A stretch of 64,000 nucleotides of DNA from Candidatus Korarchaeum sp. (lineage in GTDB: Archaea; Korarchaeota; Korarchaeia; Korarchaeales; Korarchaeaceae), in assembly GCA_038888615.1 (NCBI GenBank), contig JAWAID010000002.1, forward strand, positions 337,594-401,593, in the 5' to 3' direction. The position numbers and the translations under genes are program-made. Under the pieces are notes generated by a model. The model saw nothing but the letters and a program-made list of their open reading frames with translations. It was not told the DNA's origin and made no database searches. The stretch's first letter is position 1, and each line of letters begins with the position of its first letter. Below are positions 1 through 7,914 of this stretch, piece by piece.

Positions 1-473
1 TATCTAGGTATTACGTCGACGAGCAAACTTGCCCCCCTCATCTCCCTCAACGCGCCATTCCTTCTCACCAGCTCCTGGATTGAGCCCACTTCGAGTACCT
101 GTATCGTTATCTCCCAATCCCCCTCTCCCTTCCGAAGCAACTCGTATGAACTTTTGGCCTTATTGTAAAATTTTGGATTTTTATTAATATTTTCAGCAAT
201 TTTATTGAATTTTTCTTCCTCAACTACGACCTTCAGTGAGGAGACCCTGACATCCCTCCACTCACAGCTCCTGGGATCCGAGACGGAAAGGGCAATCAGA
301 GGAGGGAAGGTCCTTAACCTCAGGAGGCTCTCGAAGGTATCTCTATCTCCACCTCCTCCGATTAGCTGTTCTCTCAGTAAGTCGTTCAAGCGTTTGTAGA
401 AACGATTGAGATCGGGCCTATCGGACTCCTCCCCAAGTGCCGAGAGGAGAACTCCCTCGAGGTCCTTCCTCAA
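1..473 (-). CDS. Unrecognised protein, N-terminal part only
   Basis: An open frame on the minus strand runs from a TTG codon at 473 off the left edge of the window, giving about 157 residues without a stop. No ATG lies in frame near the 5' end, and an in-frame TAG sits 15 nt upstream, so TTG is the only reasonable early start. A TATA-like run at 502-510 on the minus strand would place transcription start close to this TTG. The protein is hydrophilic, with a Lys/Asn-rich stretch in the middle and a hydrophobic strand (SLLVDVIPR) at the visible end. I recognise no family. It is divergent to the CARF operon starting at 643, so it may belong to the same system. Confidence that it is coding is good; function is unknown. 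Confidence 0.6.
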   Translation of the reverse strand, partial: MRKDLEGVLLSALGEESDRPDLNRFYKRLNDLLREQLIGGGGDRDTFESLLRLRTFPPLIALSVSDPRSCEWRDVRVSSLKVVVEEEKFNKIAENINKNPKFYNKAKSSYELLRKGEGDWEITIQVLEVGSIQELVRRNGALREMRGASLLVDVIPR

Positions 474-642
474 ACTACCACAATGCTAGATACCCTTAAC
501 TATTTAAAAAGATTCGTGGTTACATTTTATCAAAATAGTACCCCAAAATAATGTTTAATTCCTTAATAGCTGAGGGAATGCCGTCAGATATTATTTAGTT
601 CCCTCACTAACTTTAAAAAGTAGTGCAGGTAATTGAAGAATT
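474..642. promoter_or_regulatory. Divergent promoter region with hyphenated dyad
   Basis: This AT-rich gap separates the leftward gene starting at 473 from the rightward CARF operon. For the right operon, TTTAAAAA at 612-619 lies about 25 nt upstream of the ATG at 643, so the mRNA is probably leaderless. For the left gene a TATA-like run is at 502-510. An inverted repeat, TGAGGGAA at 571-578 and TTCCCTCA at 599-606, lies just upstream of the right-hand TATA box and could be a regulator site. This is read from sequence only. Confidence 0.55.
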
Positions 643-1185
643 ATGCCATCCGTTGGTGAATTGTGGAAAGAAGTCTTCTGCTCGTATACAAAGGACCTCT
701 CGAGGATAAGGGAGTGGGCTGATTCCGTTTTCAAGAGTCCAGATGAGTCACTCGAGATCGCAAGGAAACTCACTAGGGCCTACGGTAGGTTCCCTGATGC
801 CATAACCTTGGGATTCAGTCCCCAGGTCCTAGTCGGAGCTCTGGCCTTAAGGGACAATATCATAGCTGTGACGAGCCCCGAGGTCTGGAGGGGCGAGGGC
901 CAGGGGGCCCTGTCCAAGGCCCTCCTCGACGCCTTCTCCGATAGGGTGAGGGTGGAGTTAGCACCCTTCGCCCCCTCGTCCGCCACCCCTCCGGACGAGG
1001 TAATAAGGGGGTTGAGAGAGGTCTTCGGAAAGCTAAAAGAGGAGGGGGTTAAGCTTCTCGATATATCAGGAGGGACCCAACTCGTCCCCATAGCGGCCAT
1101 CCTAGCTGGATTCAGGTCCTTCTCATACGCTTACCCGGATGGGAATTTCCTCTCTTTCTACGAATTCGAGATCGGGGGACCTTAG
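643..1185 (+). CDS. CARF-domain-like protein
   Basis: A 180-residue protein with the hallmarks of a CARF (CRISPR-associated Rossmann fold) ligand-binding domain. Residues about 53-70 form a first strand, loop and helix (AITLGFSP), a second strand follows at 73-78, and the conserved-looking turn DISGGT at 140-145 is followed by a small-residue helix. That turn matches the D-I-S/T-G-G pattern of CARF proteins that bind cyclic oligoadenylates made by type III CRISPR complexes. There is no fused nuclease, HEPN or HTH domain, and the first 45 residues are helical. It is first in a three-gene operon and probably leaderless. A CRISPR array lies 4.3 kb downstream. The fold is inferred from motif reading; ligand and role are not known. 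Confidence 0.6.
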   Translation: MPSVGELWKEVFCSYTKDLSRIREWADSVFKSPDESLEIARKLTRAYGRFPDAITLGFSPQVLVGALALRDNIIAVTSPEVWRGEGQGALSKALLDAFSDRVRVELAPFAPSSATPPDEVIRGLREVFGKLKEEGVKLLDISGGTQLVPIAAILAGFRSFSYAYPDGNFLSFYEFEIGGP

Positions 1186-1186
1186 G

Positions 1187-2176
1187 ATGGAGAGCTCGAG
1201 GAAGGTCTTTAAGTCAGTGAGCCTCTTCGATCCCGATATAGCTTACGCTCTATCTGATGCCATGGCTGAGTATGATTACCTCGTAGCGGATCGTGAGGAG
1301 AGCTTTCTGGTAGAGGATGTGAGCAGTGCAGATGAGTGGAAGAAGTGGCTGAGGAACATCTTCCTCAGCATATCCCTTCCTCAGATGCTTTTCTCAGCAG
1401 AGGAGGGAGTGAAGGGAGAGTTGAGGAAGCACATAAGGCCTTTAGAGAGGGAACTTCCAAATGAGAGCAAGCCTCATGATGAATGCGAAACTCTCTATAA
1501 GTTATGCCCGGAGTTCATGAATATGTGGTTCTTCTCAAACATGATTCTCTCCCCTAAGTTCTCCAAGGAGTATCTGAAAGAGCTGGAGGAGTCGCTATGT
1601 CACACCGAGGAACTCTCAAATATTTTAAATAAAAGGAGAGAAAAGATAAAAAATTTGATAGAAAATTCAGATAACTTTTTGATACTTCCCCAATTCGGTG
1701 TGGGAACCCATAGGATCTCTCAGATCGCGAAGTTCGTGAAAAACATCGTAAATTATAGGAAAAAAGATGTGAAAATCCTCCTAGGACTGAACAAACAGTT
1801 GATGGCTAGGCATGGGTGTGAGATAGGAGAGCTCAGGGAGGAACTGAAGAAGCTCGAGGTGAATGTGGAGGATGTTATGTTAGACCCAGATGATGAGAAG
1901 AATGTTGATGAGAAATTGAGATCCGGGAGTACTGTTGCGTTCCTTCTCCAGGATTACTCGAAGGAATTGGTTAAGAAATTGATAGAAATGGGCCTCGCAA
2001 TCTTGGTGATCCCAGAGGTCAGCTACCGGTGCGATGGGGGAGGGGGGAGGAAGGTGAGAGCAGTAGCCGGGTACCTGTCAGAGTACTCCGGTGAGGAGCT
2101 TCTGGAGGCGCTCTCCCTCAAAGCAGGGGTGGTGGAAGGATGGAGTGGGTCGCAGGAGTCGAAGGAGACGGACTGA
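1187..2176 (+). CDS. Hypothetical protein of CARF-linked operon
   Basis: A 329-residue protein started at ATG 1187, two bases after the stop of the CARF gene and 8 nt after a GGGG run; the frame is open further upstream but that would lie inside the previous gene. The N-terminal half is mostly helical and charged. From about residue 160 the pattern becomes alternating strand and helix: ILPQFGVGTH at 166-175, KILLGL at 196-201, STVAFLLQDY at 248-257 and LAILVIPEV at 270-278. This would suit a second Rossmann-like domain, but I do not recognise the family. No RX4-6H (HEPN) nuclease motif was found. Its tight packing with the CARF gene suggests a shared function. Confidence 0.6.
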   Translation: MESSRKVFKSVSLFDPDIAYALSDAMAEYDYLVADREESFLVEDVSSADEWKKWLRNIFLSISLPQMLFSAEEGVKGELRKHIRPLERELPNESKPHDECETLYKLCPEFMNMWFFSNMILSPKFSKEYLKELEESLCHTEELSNILNKRREKIKNLIENSDNFLILPQFGVGTHRISQIAKFVKNIVNYRKKDVKILLGLNKQLMARHGCEIGELREELKKLEVNVEDVMLDPDDEKNVDEKLRSGSTVAFLLQDYSKELVKKLIEMGLAILVIPEVSYRCDGGGGRKVRAVAGYLSEYSGEELLEALSLKAGVVEGWSGSQESKETD

Positions 2177-3297
2177 AAGCTTACTCAGGCTACATCATGC
2201 CCGAGTTTCCGAAGGTATTCCTTCTCTCATGGAGAGGAGAACCTAGTCCCCGTGAGCGCGAGTTCCTCTCAGTGTTGCTGAACGTTATGTCCGGATTCAC
2301 CCTGTTCACTGAACCAGGGAGCCTATCTTATGCGGATTCTGTGAGGATCCTTCAGTACATATCTAACTCCTACGTAACCCCGTTCAGGTTCATCCTAGGT
2401 ACGGTGAGGAGGGAGGAAAAAGAGCATACAAGGCCGGACGTCATCGGGCAGATCCACAGAAAGCTTAAGATACCACTTGCTATACTTGAGGAACCCACAT
2501 CCGTAAAATACTGTTTTAAGATTGAGGAATGCGAAAGGGATACCGGGATCTTAGCCATCGCTTTTTCCTCCCTCTTCTCCTCACCGATAAGGATGGGAGG
2601 GGAGATAAGACAGGTGATATCCCAGCTCCTGCTCTCGCTACTCAGCGAAGTTAAGGGCGAGATGCTATCGATGCTAATTGAGGACACTTACGGGTGGTAC
2701 GCTAGACACGTAAAGGCCGCTGGAGAAGCCCTAGCCTCGGAGCTCAGATATCTTGCGGTTTCTTTGGAGGAGAGGAATATTAAGGAGCAACTGAAGAGAA
2801 TCAGCGAGGTATTGGGGAGGGACTCTCTTTCTGAGAGGGTTAAGGGGTTCATAGATGTTTTCGGTGAGAGGGAGTTCTTAATAGGGAGGCTTCAGCAGAT
2901 ACTTCAGCTGCTTCAGTCAATTGGGAAGACATGCATCGATGAGTTCGATCACGTGCTCACTGTAGCAACGGGACAATGGGGGATAGCCCAGGCGCTTCTC
3001 CTCTCCGAGATGACGGGGGCTAAGAGGATAACATGCCTTTACACGCAGAATTCCCTCTGGGCCAGGCTCTTCGAGGAGTACTGCAGGAAGGAGCTGGAGC
3101 TCACTTGTAACTGCTACCCTGAGATAAAATACTTGCCGATCTCCGCTACTGATGCCGTGATGATAGAGAGAACGATGCACAATGTCCTGAAAAGTATTGA
3201 TGAGAGAACGCTAGTAGTGGCTCAGGGACCTGCCTCGATATCCATCCCCCTCTATGTGAGTGGGAGGAAGAGTAAGTTGAGCTCTGTCATCATCTAG
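2140..3297 (+). CDS. Hypothetical protein with possible C-terminal CARF-like domain
   Basis: A 385-residue protein whose ATG at 2140 is preceded by GGTGGTGG and overlaps the previous gene by 37 nt, so translation is probably coupled. An alternative ATG lies at 2197, after the previous stop. Residues 25-180 are mixed alpha/beta, 185-265 look helical, and the end returns to a Rossmann-like pattern: strand HVLTVATGQ at 271-279, helix, strand KRITCLYTQ at 295-303, strand EIKYLPISATD at 328-338, helix, and strand TLVVAQGPAS at 357-366. The QGPAS turn sits where the DISGGT turn sits in the first gene, hence the CARF-like suggestion. Cysteines cluster at 315-325. No nuclease motif was seen. Function unknown. 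Confidence 0.6.
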   Translation: MEWVAGVEGDGLKAYSGYIMPEFPKVFLLSWRGEPSPREREFLSVLLNVMSGFTLFTEPGSLSYADSVRILQYISNSYVTPFRFILGTVRREEKEHTRPDVIGQIHRKLKIPLAILEEPTSVKYCFKIEECERDTGILAIAFSSLFSSPIRMGGEIRQVISQLLLSLLSEVKGEMLSMLIEDTYGWYARHVKAAGEALASELRYLAVSLEERNIKEQLKRISEVLGRDSLSERVKGFIDVFGEREFLIGRLQQILQLLQSIGKTCIDEFDHVLTVATGQWGIAQALLLSEMTGAKRITCLYTQNSLWARLFEEYCRKELELTCNCYPEIKYLPISATDAVMIERTMHNVLKSIDERTLVVAQGPASISIPLYVSGRKSKLSSVII

Positions 3298-3728
3298 TTG
3301 GTGGCGGATCCACATGGAGCCTCACGGGTCCCCCATAACATGAATAATCCTTCACATGCTAAGAGCCGTTGAGATTGTGAAATAGGGGACACTAACGGGT
3401 TCATAAGGGAGTAAAATTGCTCGATAAGGTGGATTCCCTACCCCTTGAGGTCGTTGCATCGATCTTGCAGGGGTCCTACCGTCATATGCACCTTGAATGG
3501 TGGAATGGGACGGGGATCAGTGAAGTATGAGAGGAAAGGAGCTGTACGAACATACTGCTAAGGGACCTTTTAGCAGCTTTTAAGCGATAAAGACCCTACC
3601 GATCCAAGACTTGAGCATGAAGGACTCTTACGCGGATAATGCTCAGTTATGTGAGTATTTATTCTGACTCATTATCACGTTCCTCAAGCCCTATGAATTT
3701 CAAGGCGCTTCCATGAAGCGCGATTAAT
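3298..3728. other. Non-coding stretch, no gene recognised
   Basis: All frames are broken and I could not match any translated piece to a known family. A hairpin is visible at about 3558-3580, where CTGCTAA faces TTAGCAG across an 8-nt loop. The stretch grades into the degraded genes that follow. Confidence 0.5.
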
Positions 3729-3915
3729 ATGGAGGGAAGCCTACTTGAGGTGAGGAGGATTCTGAGGGAACACATGGGGGCTAAGAAGAGATGCGAGTTA
3801 AGGAAGTCGGTATCCTCAGCTCCTACGTGGAGGGTGAGAGCAAGGAGTCGAGCGACCTGGATATCCCGTGGAGTTCAAGGATTATGGTGATCTTCACCCT
3901 CATCTACCGTCACAT
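3729..3915 (+). pseudogene. MNT-type nucleotidyltransferase remnant
   Basis: Three frames together read like the start of a minimal nucleotidyltransferase. The ATG at 3729 opens a helix (VRRILREHMG); after a frameshift near 3791 the sequence reads VGILSSYVEGESKESSDLDI, the GSx10DxD catalytic signature of the family with its first glycine replaced by Ser-type residues; a further shift near 3868 gives VEFKDYGDLH. Nothing of the C-terminal half follows, because transposase-like sequence takes over near 3940. With two frameshifts and truncation, this is a dead gene. Intact relatives usually pair with a HEPN protein, as the pair at 51.9-52.8 kb in this window does. Confidence 0.6.
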
Positions 3916-3939
3916 CACATCTACACGGCTTGTCAGGAA

Positions 3940-4850
3940 GCCTCCGTGGGGGAAAAGGGCTCCCTTAGGCTGAAGAAGAGGGAATTGACTGGTGAAGGTC
4001 CGGAGGTTAGGAAGGTTTCGATTTGGCCGGACGGCTACTTATGGAAGGTTAGTGGTTTAGCCAGCGTCAGGATCGTTACTCACAGGGGGTGATCCGCGTG
4101 GGTATCGAGCGGCACAAGCTGTTCTAGAGGTACCTTAACGGATGTTGGAAGGTATCCTATGAGCTAGGGTTCAAGCTTGACAGGAAAAACAGGAGGATGG
4201 TTTTCTACCTCGTCTTCGAGAGATGGAACGGTATCAGCCTAACGACCATGTTGCAGCAGACGCCAATGAAAACAACATAGCACTTCCTATCGATTGAGGT
4301 CTACTTGTTGGAGACAGATACGGAGAAGCTCGTCCTCGGATACTGTTACCGCAGGAAGCGCTTTCAAGGGAAATACGACGGGGCCCACGGGGTTAGTCGA
4401 GAGCTGAGAAAAAGGTGTTGGGAGGACTCAAAGAGCGGGAGAAGAACAATATCAGGTGGAAGGTAGCGGACATAGTGTTAGGGAAGCCGTTAAACGCGGG
4501 CATACTGTTGCTGGTTGGGAAGAGCGCCGCTAGGAAAACTGTGGAGAGGATGGGAAACGACTAGCTAAGGCATAGAATATACCAGACATCGTTCAAGGGT
4601 GTTCAGAGGGCTATTGGGGAGAAAGTGAGGAAGTACGGAGTGCCGGTAGTTTACGTGGATCCAAGAACACCTCGAAGCTATGCCCGATACATGGAGCGGA
4701 AATCAAGTACAGCTCAAGGTTAGGGATTATGCACAGCTGGCGGAGAGGTGCTGCATAGGGGTGCAGCGGTTGCTTCAACCTACTGCTCAAGGCTTCAGGA
4801 GGTGATGGAGCGGTGATCTCAGACTTCGTGAGGATTGAGAGGATACACGG
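3940..4850 (+). pseudogene. TnpB-type (IS605 OrfB) transposase remnant
   Basis: Pieces of a TnpB protein can be read in several frames. Near 3960-4090 a segment contains LKKRELTGEG and LWKVSG, typical of the N-terminal domain. Around 4260-4500 the frames give pieces such as ENNIALPI and VYLLETDTEKLVLGY. Around 4640-4700 VVYVDP is followed, after one shift, by NTSKLCPIHG, the final RuvC strand and first zinc-ligand region of TnpB. In-frame stops and shifts (for example at 4120 and 4560) show that it is inactive. No TnpA gene or clear terminal hairpins were recognised. A short frame at 4813-5037 lies at its 3' end and may be part of the remnant. It sits between the CARF operon and the CRISPR array. 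Confidence 0.65.
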
Positions 4851-5220
4851 GTTCTCTTGTAAGCCCTTCGGTAACTGCTGTAGGGATAGGGCTGTTATGC
4901 TCTACGAGGAAGGCGTTAGAAGGCTTGAGATCTCTGGTCTCCCCGAGTTTTATGAGAAAGCTAGTGAGTTGGAACGCTATCTCACCAGGGCTCCTTACAG
5001 GATGGAGTTGAAGGAGGACGGGTCTGCTTCTTCCTGAGCCTCGATAATGGGTGCTCCGTTTACGAACTGAGCCCGATACCTGTAGGAGGTACCACTCATA
5101 GTGGGTGAGGGCTTTGTCCTGGTCTCGTGATGCCCCGGGGTGATCTGGGAGGTCAAGGGAGATCCGGAGCCATTCAGAAAGCCTTCGGAGAGAATAGCGA
5201 AGCACATAGCGAAACTTATG

Positions 5221-5436
5221 GTTGGATAAGCTTACGTCCTCTTTACCTTTATGTTCTGCTATATGAGAACCTTTACCCTCTGCTGATTAATGAGTAGTAC
5301 ACTTAACTTAAGTCATTAGATTAACGATTCGCTGCTATTTATATAGTGGGGCGCAGATCGCGTAGCAGCGAAGGGGTGTCAAAAATATTACCCTTCCCGT
5401 AAACTATTTATAGTGAAGCGGGGAATCGTAGCATCG
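5221..5436 (+). promoter_or_regulatory. CRISPR leader with two TATA-like motifs
   Basis: This AT-rich stretch runs directly into the first repeat, and the far end of the array holds the degenerate repeat, so this is the leader side. CTATTTATAGTG at 5404-5415 would start transcription near the first repeat at 5437. A very similar block, CTATTTATATAGTG at 5335-5348, lies about one repeat-plus-spacer unit upstream, and the sequence after each (GATCG..GTAGCA and GAATCG..GTAGCA) is also alike, so the leader holds an imperfect internal duplication. Confidence 0.6.
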
Positions 5437-7103
5437 GAATCCCGAAGAGGGAGTTGAAAGATATGAGTTACTCGGGGGTGAGTAGTTTATAAACTATTGT
5501 GTAGAATCCCGAAGAGGGAGTTGAAAGAATTTTCATAATGAGTGTCCATATAAGTCGCCCACTCGTCAAGAATCCCGAAGAGGGAGTTGAAAGCATCTGC
5601 ACCCGCTAGAAACACGAACTCTTCTCTGTAGAATCCCGAAGAGGGAGTTGAAAGCTGTATTTATTCGCACCACCTTCAGCAGGGCTATGGGCTCCTCGAA
5701 TCCCGAAGAGGGAGTTGAAAGCAAACTTCTTCATGACGGGTTTACTCATAACGACCACCTCGAATCCCGAAGAGGGAGTTGAAAGGGGGAAGTCAGAGAG
5801 GCCGTGGCGGGCGAGAAATTGCTCGAATCCCGAAGAGGGAGTTGAAAGTAAAACCCACACATAAATAAATAAAATTCCCCTTATTCCCGAATCCCGAAGA
5901 GGGAGTTGAAAGTCCATACCGCCTTACTCGTCCCTCATTTTGGAGGTGAAGAATCCCGAAGAGGGAGTTGAAAGTATAGTTGGGTATATAATTAATGCAA
6001 CATTGTCGCGCGAGAATCCCGAAGAGGGAGTTGAAAGTTCATCTACTTTGGTTCTGAGAAGCGCAACGAATTTGGGAATCCCGAAGAGGGAGTTGAAAGC
6101 AACCTGTTTCTTCCGTACTTCTTTCCCAAAAACTCCTGGAATCCCGAAGAGGGAGTTGAAAGTATCTACAGCGTCTACCTCATGGCTAAGATATATGCGG
6201 TAGAATCCCGAAGAGGGAGTTGAAAGTTCTTAGTCTAACCACTTTTTTGTTTTAGAACCTAGGAATCCCGAAGAGGGAGTTGAAAGTGTACTCTCCAGTA
6301 GTCGTCTTCACGAAAGCGGGTAACGAATCCCGAAGAGGGAGTTGAAAGACGAAAATGTCATCGGGCCCTTCCTTGAGCTTTATCTGAATCCCGAAGAGGG
6401 AGTTGAAAGTAGGCTACTTTCTTTACGTTCGGGCATGCTTTTGTAAGAATCCCGAAGAGGGAGTTGAAAGGTGAATTTATTGATACCGAAAGCTCCTCCT
6501 TCGGGTAAAAGAATCCCGAAGAGGGAGTTGAAAGGCAGCCTTACGAGGATCTGAAATACAAGCACAACATCGCCGAATCCCGAAGAGGGAGTTGAAAGTT
6601 TACAAAATACGCAAAAACATATAAAAACCCCGAAAGAATTTTTAGAATCCCGAAGAGAGAGTTGAAAGTGCGAGATATTTGACTGATAGATTGAGGGGGC
6701 TTGGGCTGAATCCCGAAGAGGGAGTTGAAAGACCAACCACCCCCCAAAAATTAAATTTTTTTATTATTTAGAATCCCGAAGAGGGAGTTGAAAGCACTCA
6801 CATCAGGATCATGGGAATCGAAGAAACATGCGAATCCCGAAGAGGGAGTTGAAAGTTTTTTCGTCATTTTCCTGTCTTTGCCCACTTCTCAGAATCCCGA
6901 AGAGGGAGTTGAAAGCTAACTTTTGTAATAATAACAATAAAGCTCTCTCGTTCAGAATCCCGAAGAGGGAGTTGAAAGATCGTAGTGTGAGTGCCAGGGA
7001 AGACGGTAAGAAGCCAGAATCCCGAAGAGGGAGTTGAAAGGAAACATAGGCTGAGGCTTCTGGTCTACTTGGGTCATGGGAATCCCTAGGAGGAAGTTGA
7101 AGG
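5437..7103 (+). CRISPR. CRISPR array, 27 repeats and 26 spacers
   Basis: The 24-nt repeat begins GAATCCCG and ends GTTGAAAG. Exact copies start at 5437, 5504, 5570, 5631, 5698, 5762 and so on to 7017. Spacers are 36-46 nt, mostly 37-40. An inner TCCC/GGGA pair could form a 4-bp stem. Repeat 20 at 6645-6668 has one G-to-A change in the GGG run, and the last repeat at 7080-7103 has four mismatches, which marks it as the trailer end. The GTTGAAAG 3' end and the upstream AT-rich leader both support transcription on the plus strand. No cas gene is recognised within the window, so the processing and interference proteins must be elsewhere. Short frames across the array are artefacts. Confidence 0.98.
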
Positions 7104-7180
7104 TAGAAAGCATGTAGTTGAGAATTAATAAATAATTGAATTGGAAATTCAGATTATTGCTTGAAGTCCCAAAAGTTTCT

Positions 7181-7585
7181 TCACGGATCACAGAGTTTCC
7201 TCAGGAAGAGGTTGACCTCTTTTCCATAAGATGAGGGCTTGCCTCCTCTACTAAGGGACGCAATATAGGTATCGGTCATCATGAGGGCCCCTGATAGGGC
7301 TCTGGCTTTTAAATAAAGTCCCGGCTCCACATAGTGATTTTTAAACTCCTCTTGTAATTCTATGGTCCGATTTCTAAGATCATCCTTATTTTTAGGCCAG
7401 CTAATATTTATCTGTCCCATCGCAACGGACTCATAAGACAACTCGTTCACGATCTCCAGAATTATCTTTAGACCATAATCCTCTAGAGATCCTAATTGTA
7501 GAGGTTCTCCCTCAGAGGTTCCGTTAAGTAGACCTGAATCCTTTTCCGCGTTCTCCACATCATACTCCTTCGGTAAGCACTTCAA
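7181..7585 (-). CDS. Hypothetical protein downstream of CRISPR array
   Basis: A 134-residue protein starting at TTG 7585, with a TATA-like GTAAATAC run near 7597-7608 on the minus strand that would fit a nearly leaderless mRNA. The middle (residues 35-60) looks like a helix and strand, and residues 70-110 are helical with an EEFKNHYVEPGLYLKA segment. I see no signal peptide, membrane segment or known motif. It reads toward the CRISPR trailer and stands alone. Its base use, with ATT and AAT codons, is more AT-rich than its neighbours, which would suit acquired DNA. I do not recognise the family. Confidence 0.5.
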   Translation of the reverse strand: MKCLPKEYDVENAEKDSGLLNGTSEGEPLQLGSLEDYGLKIILEIVNELSYESVAMGQINISWPKNKDDLRNRTIELQEEFKNHYVEPGLYLKARALSGALMMTDTYIASLSRGGKPSSYGKEVNLFLRKLCDP

Positions 7586-7914
7586 GTAACATGATCGATG
7601 TGTAAGTATTTACGCGTACTTCCAGGGATAAGGTAAGTTGCAGGAATGTCCTTAAGCGACCCAACAGATCCCCAGGCATTGATGAGAAAGCATCGTGAGA
7701 ACTCTCGGGTTAACGGTGTTTAACCTTTTAAGTGGCCCTGGATATGCCGCGGGGATTAGGAAGTCACCGGCAAGAGTGGAGGACTTCAGGAAGATCTAGA
7801 GCGGCTACGAGGAGTTCCCGCGTATCGGTTTTGAAGCTAAAGCTATCGGGAGCCCAGCTCGGGCACTACTAATAAAAGATTTTTAAGGAAGGGTGCTCCT
7901 TCCCCCGACCCTAA
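7586..7914. other. Intergenic region with promoter of the DUF401 operon
   Basis: Most of this stretch shows no gene. A weak coding-like trace can be read on the plus strand at about 7740-7890 (pieces such as YAAGIRKSPARVEDF and GFEAKAIGSPARALLI separated by a stop), possibly a decayed gene I cannot identify. A TATA box (TTTTTAAGG, about 7879-7887) lies 25-30 nt upstream of the ATG at 7915 and is the likely promoter of the next operon. Confidence 0.4.

Noticed and set aside
3558-3580. Hairpin as an rho-independent-type terminator of the CARF operon
   Set aside because: It is over 250 nt after the operon's last stop, has no T-run behind it, and archaea rarely use hairpins this way.
4813-5037. 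A 74-codon frame after the TnpB remnant
   Set aside because: No family pattern, no clear ribosome site, and it lies in heavily degraded DNA; I treat it as part of the remnant zone.
6815-6826. GAATCGAAGAAA inside a spacer resembles the start of the repeat
   Set aside because: Similarity is short and the flanking spacing is that of a normal 37-nt spacer; probably chance.
5606-7191. Several 60-118-codon frames across the CRISPR array with repeated SLFGI or PKRELK units
   Set aside because: They are translations of the repeats in different frames, not proteins.
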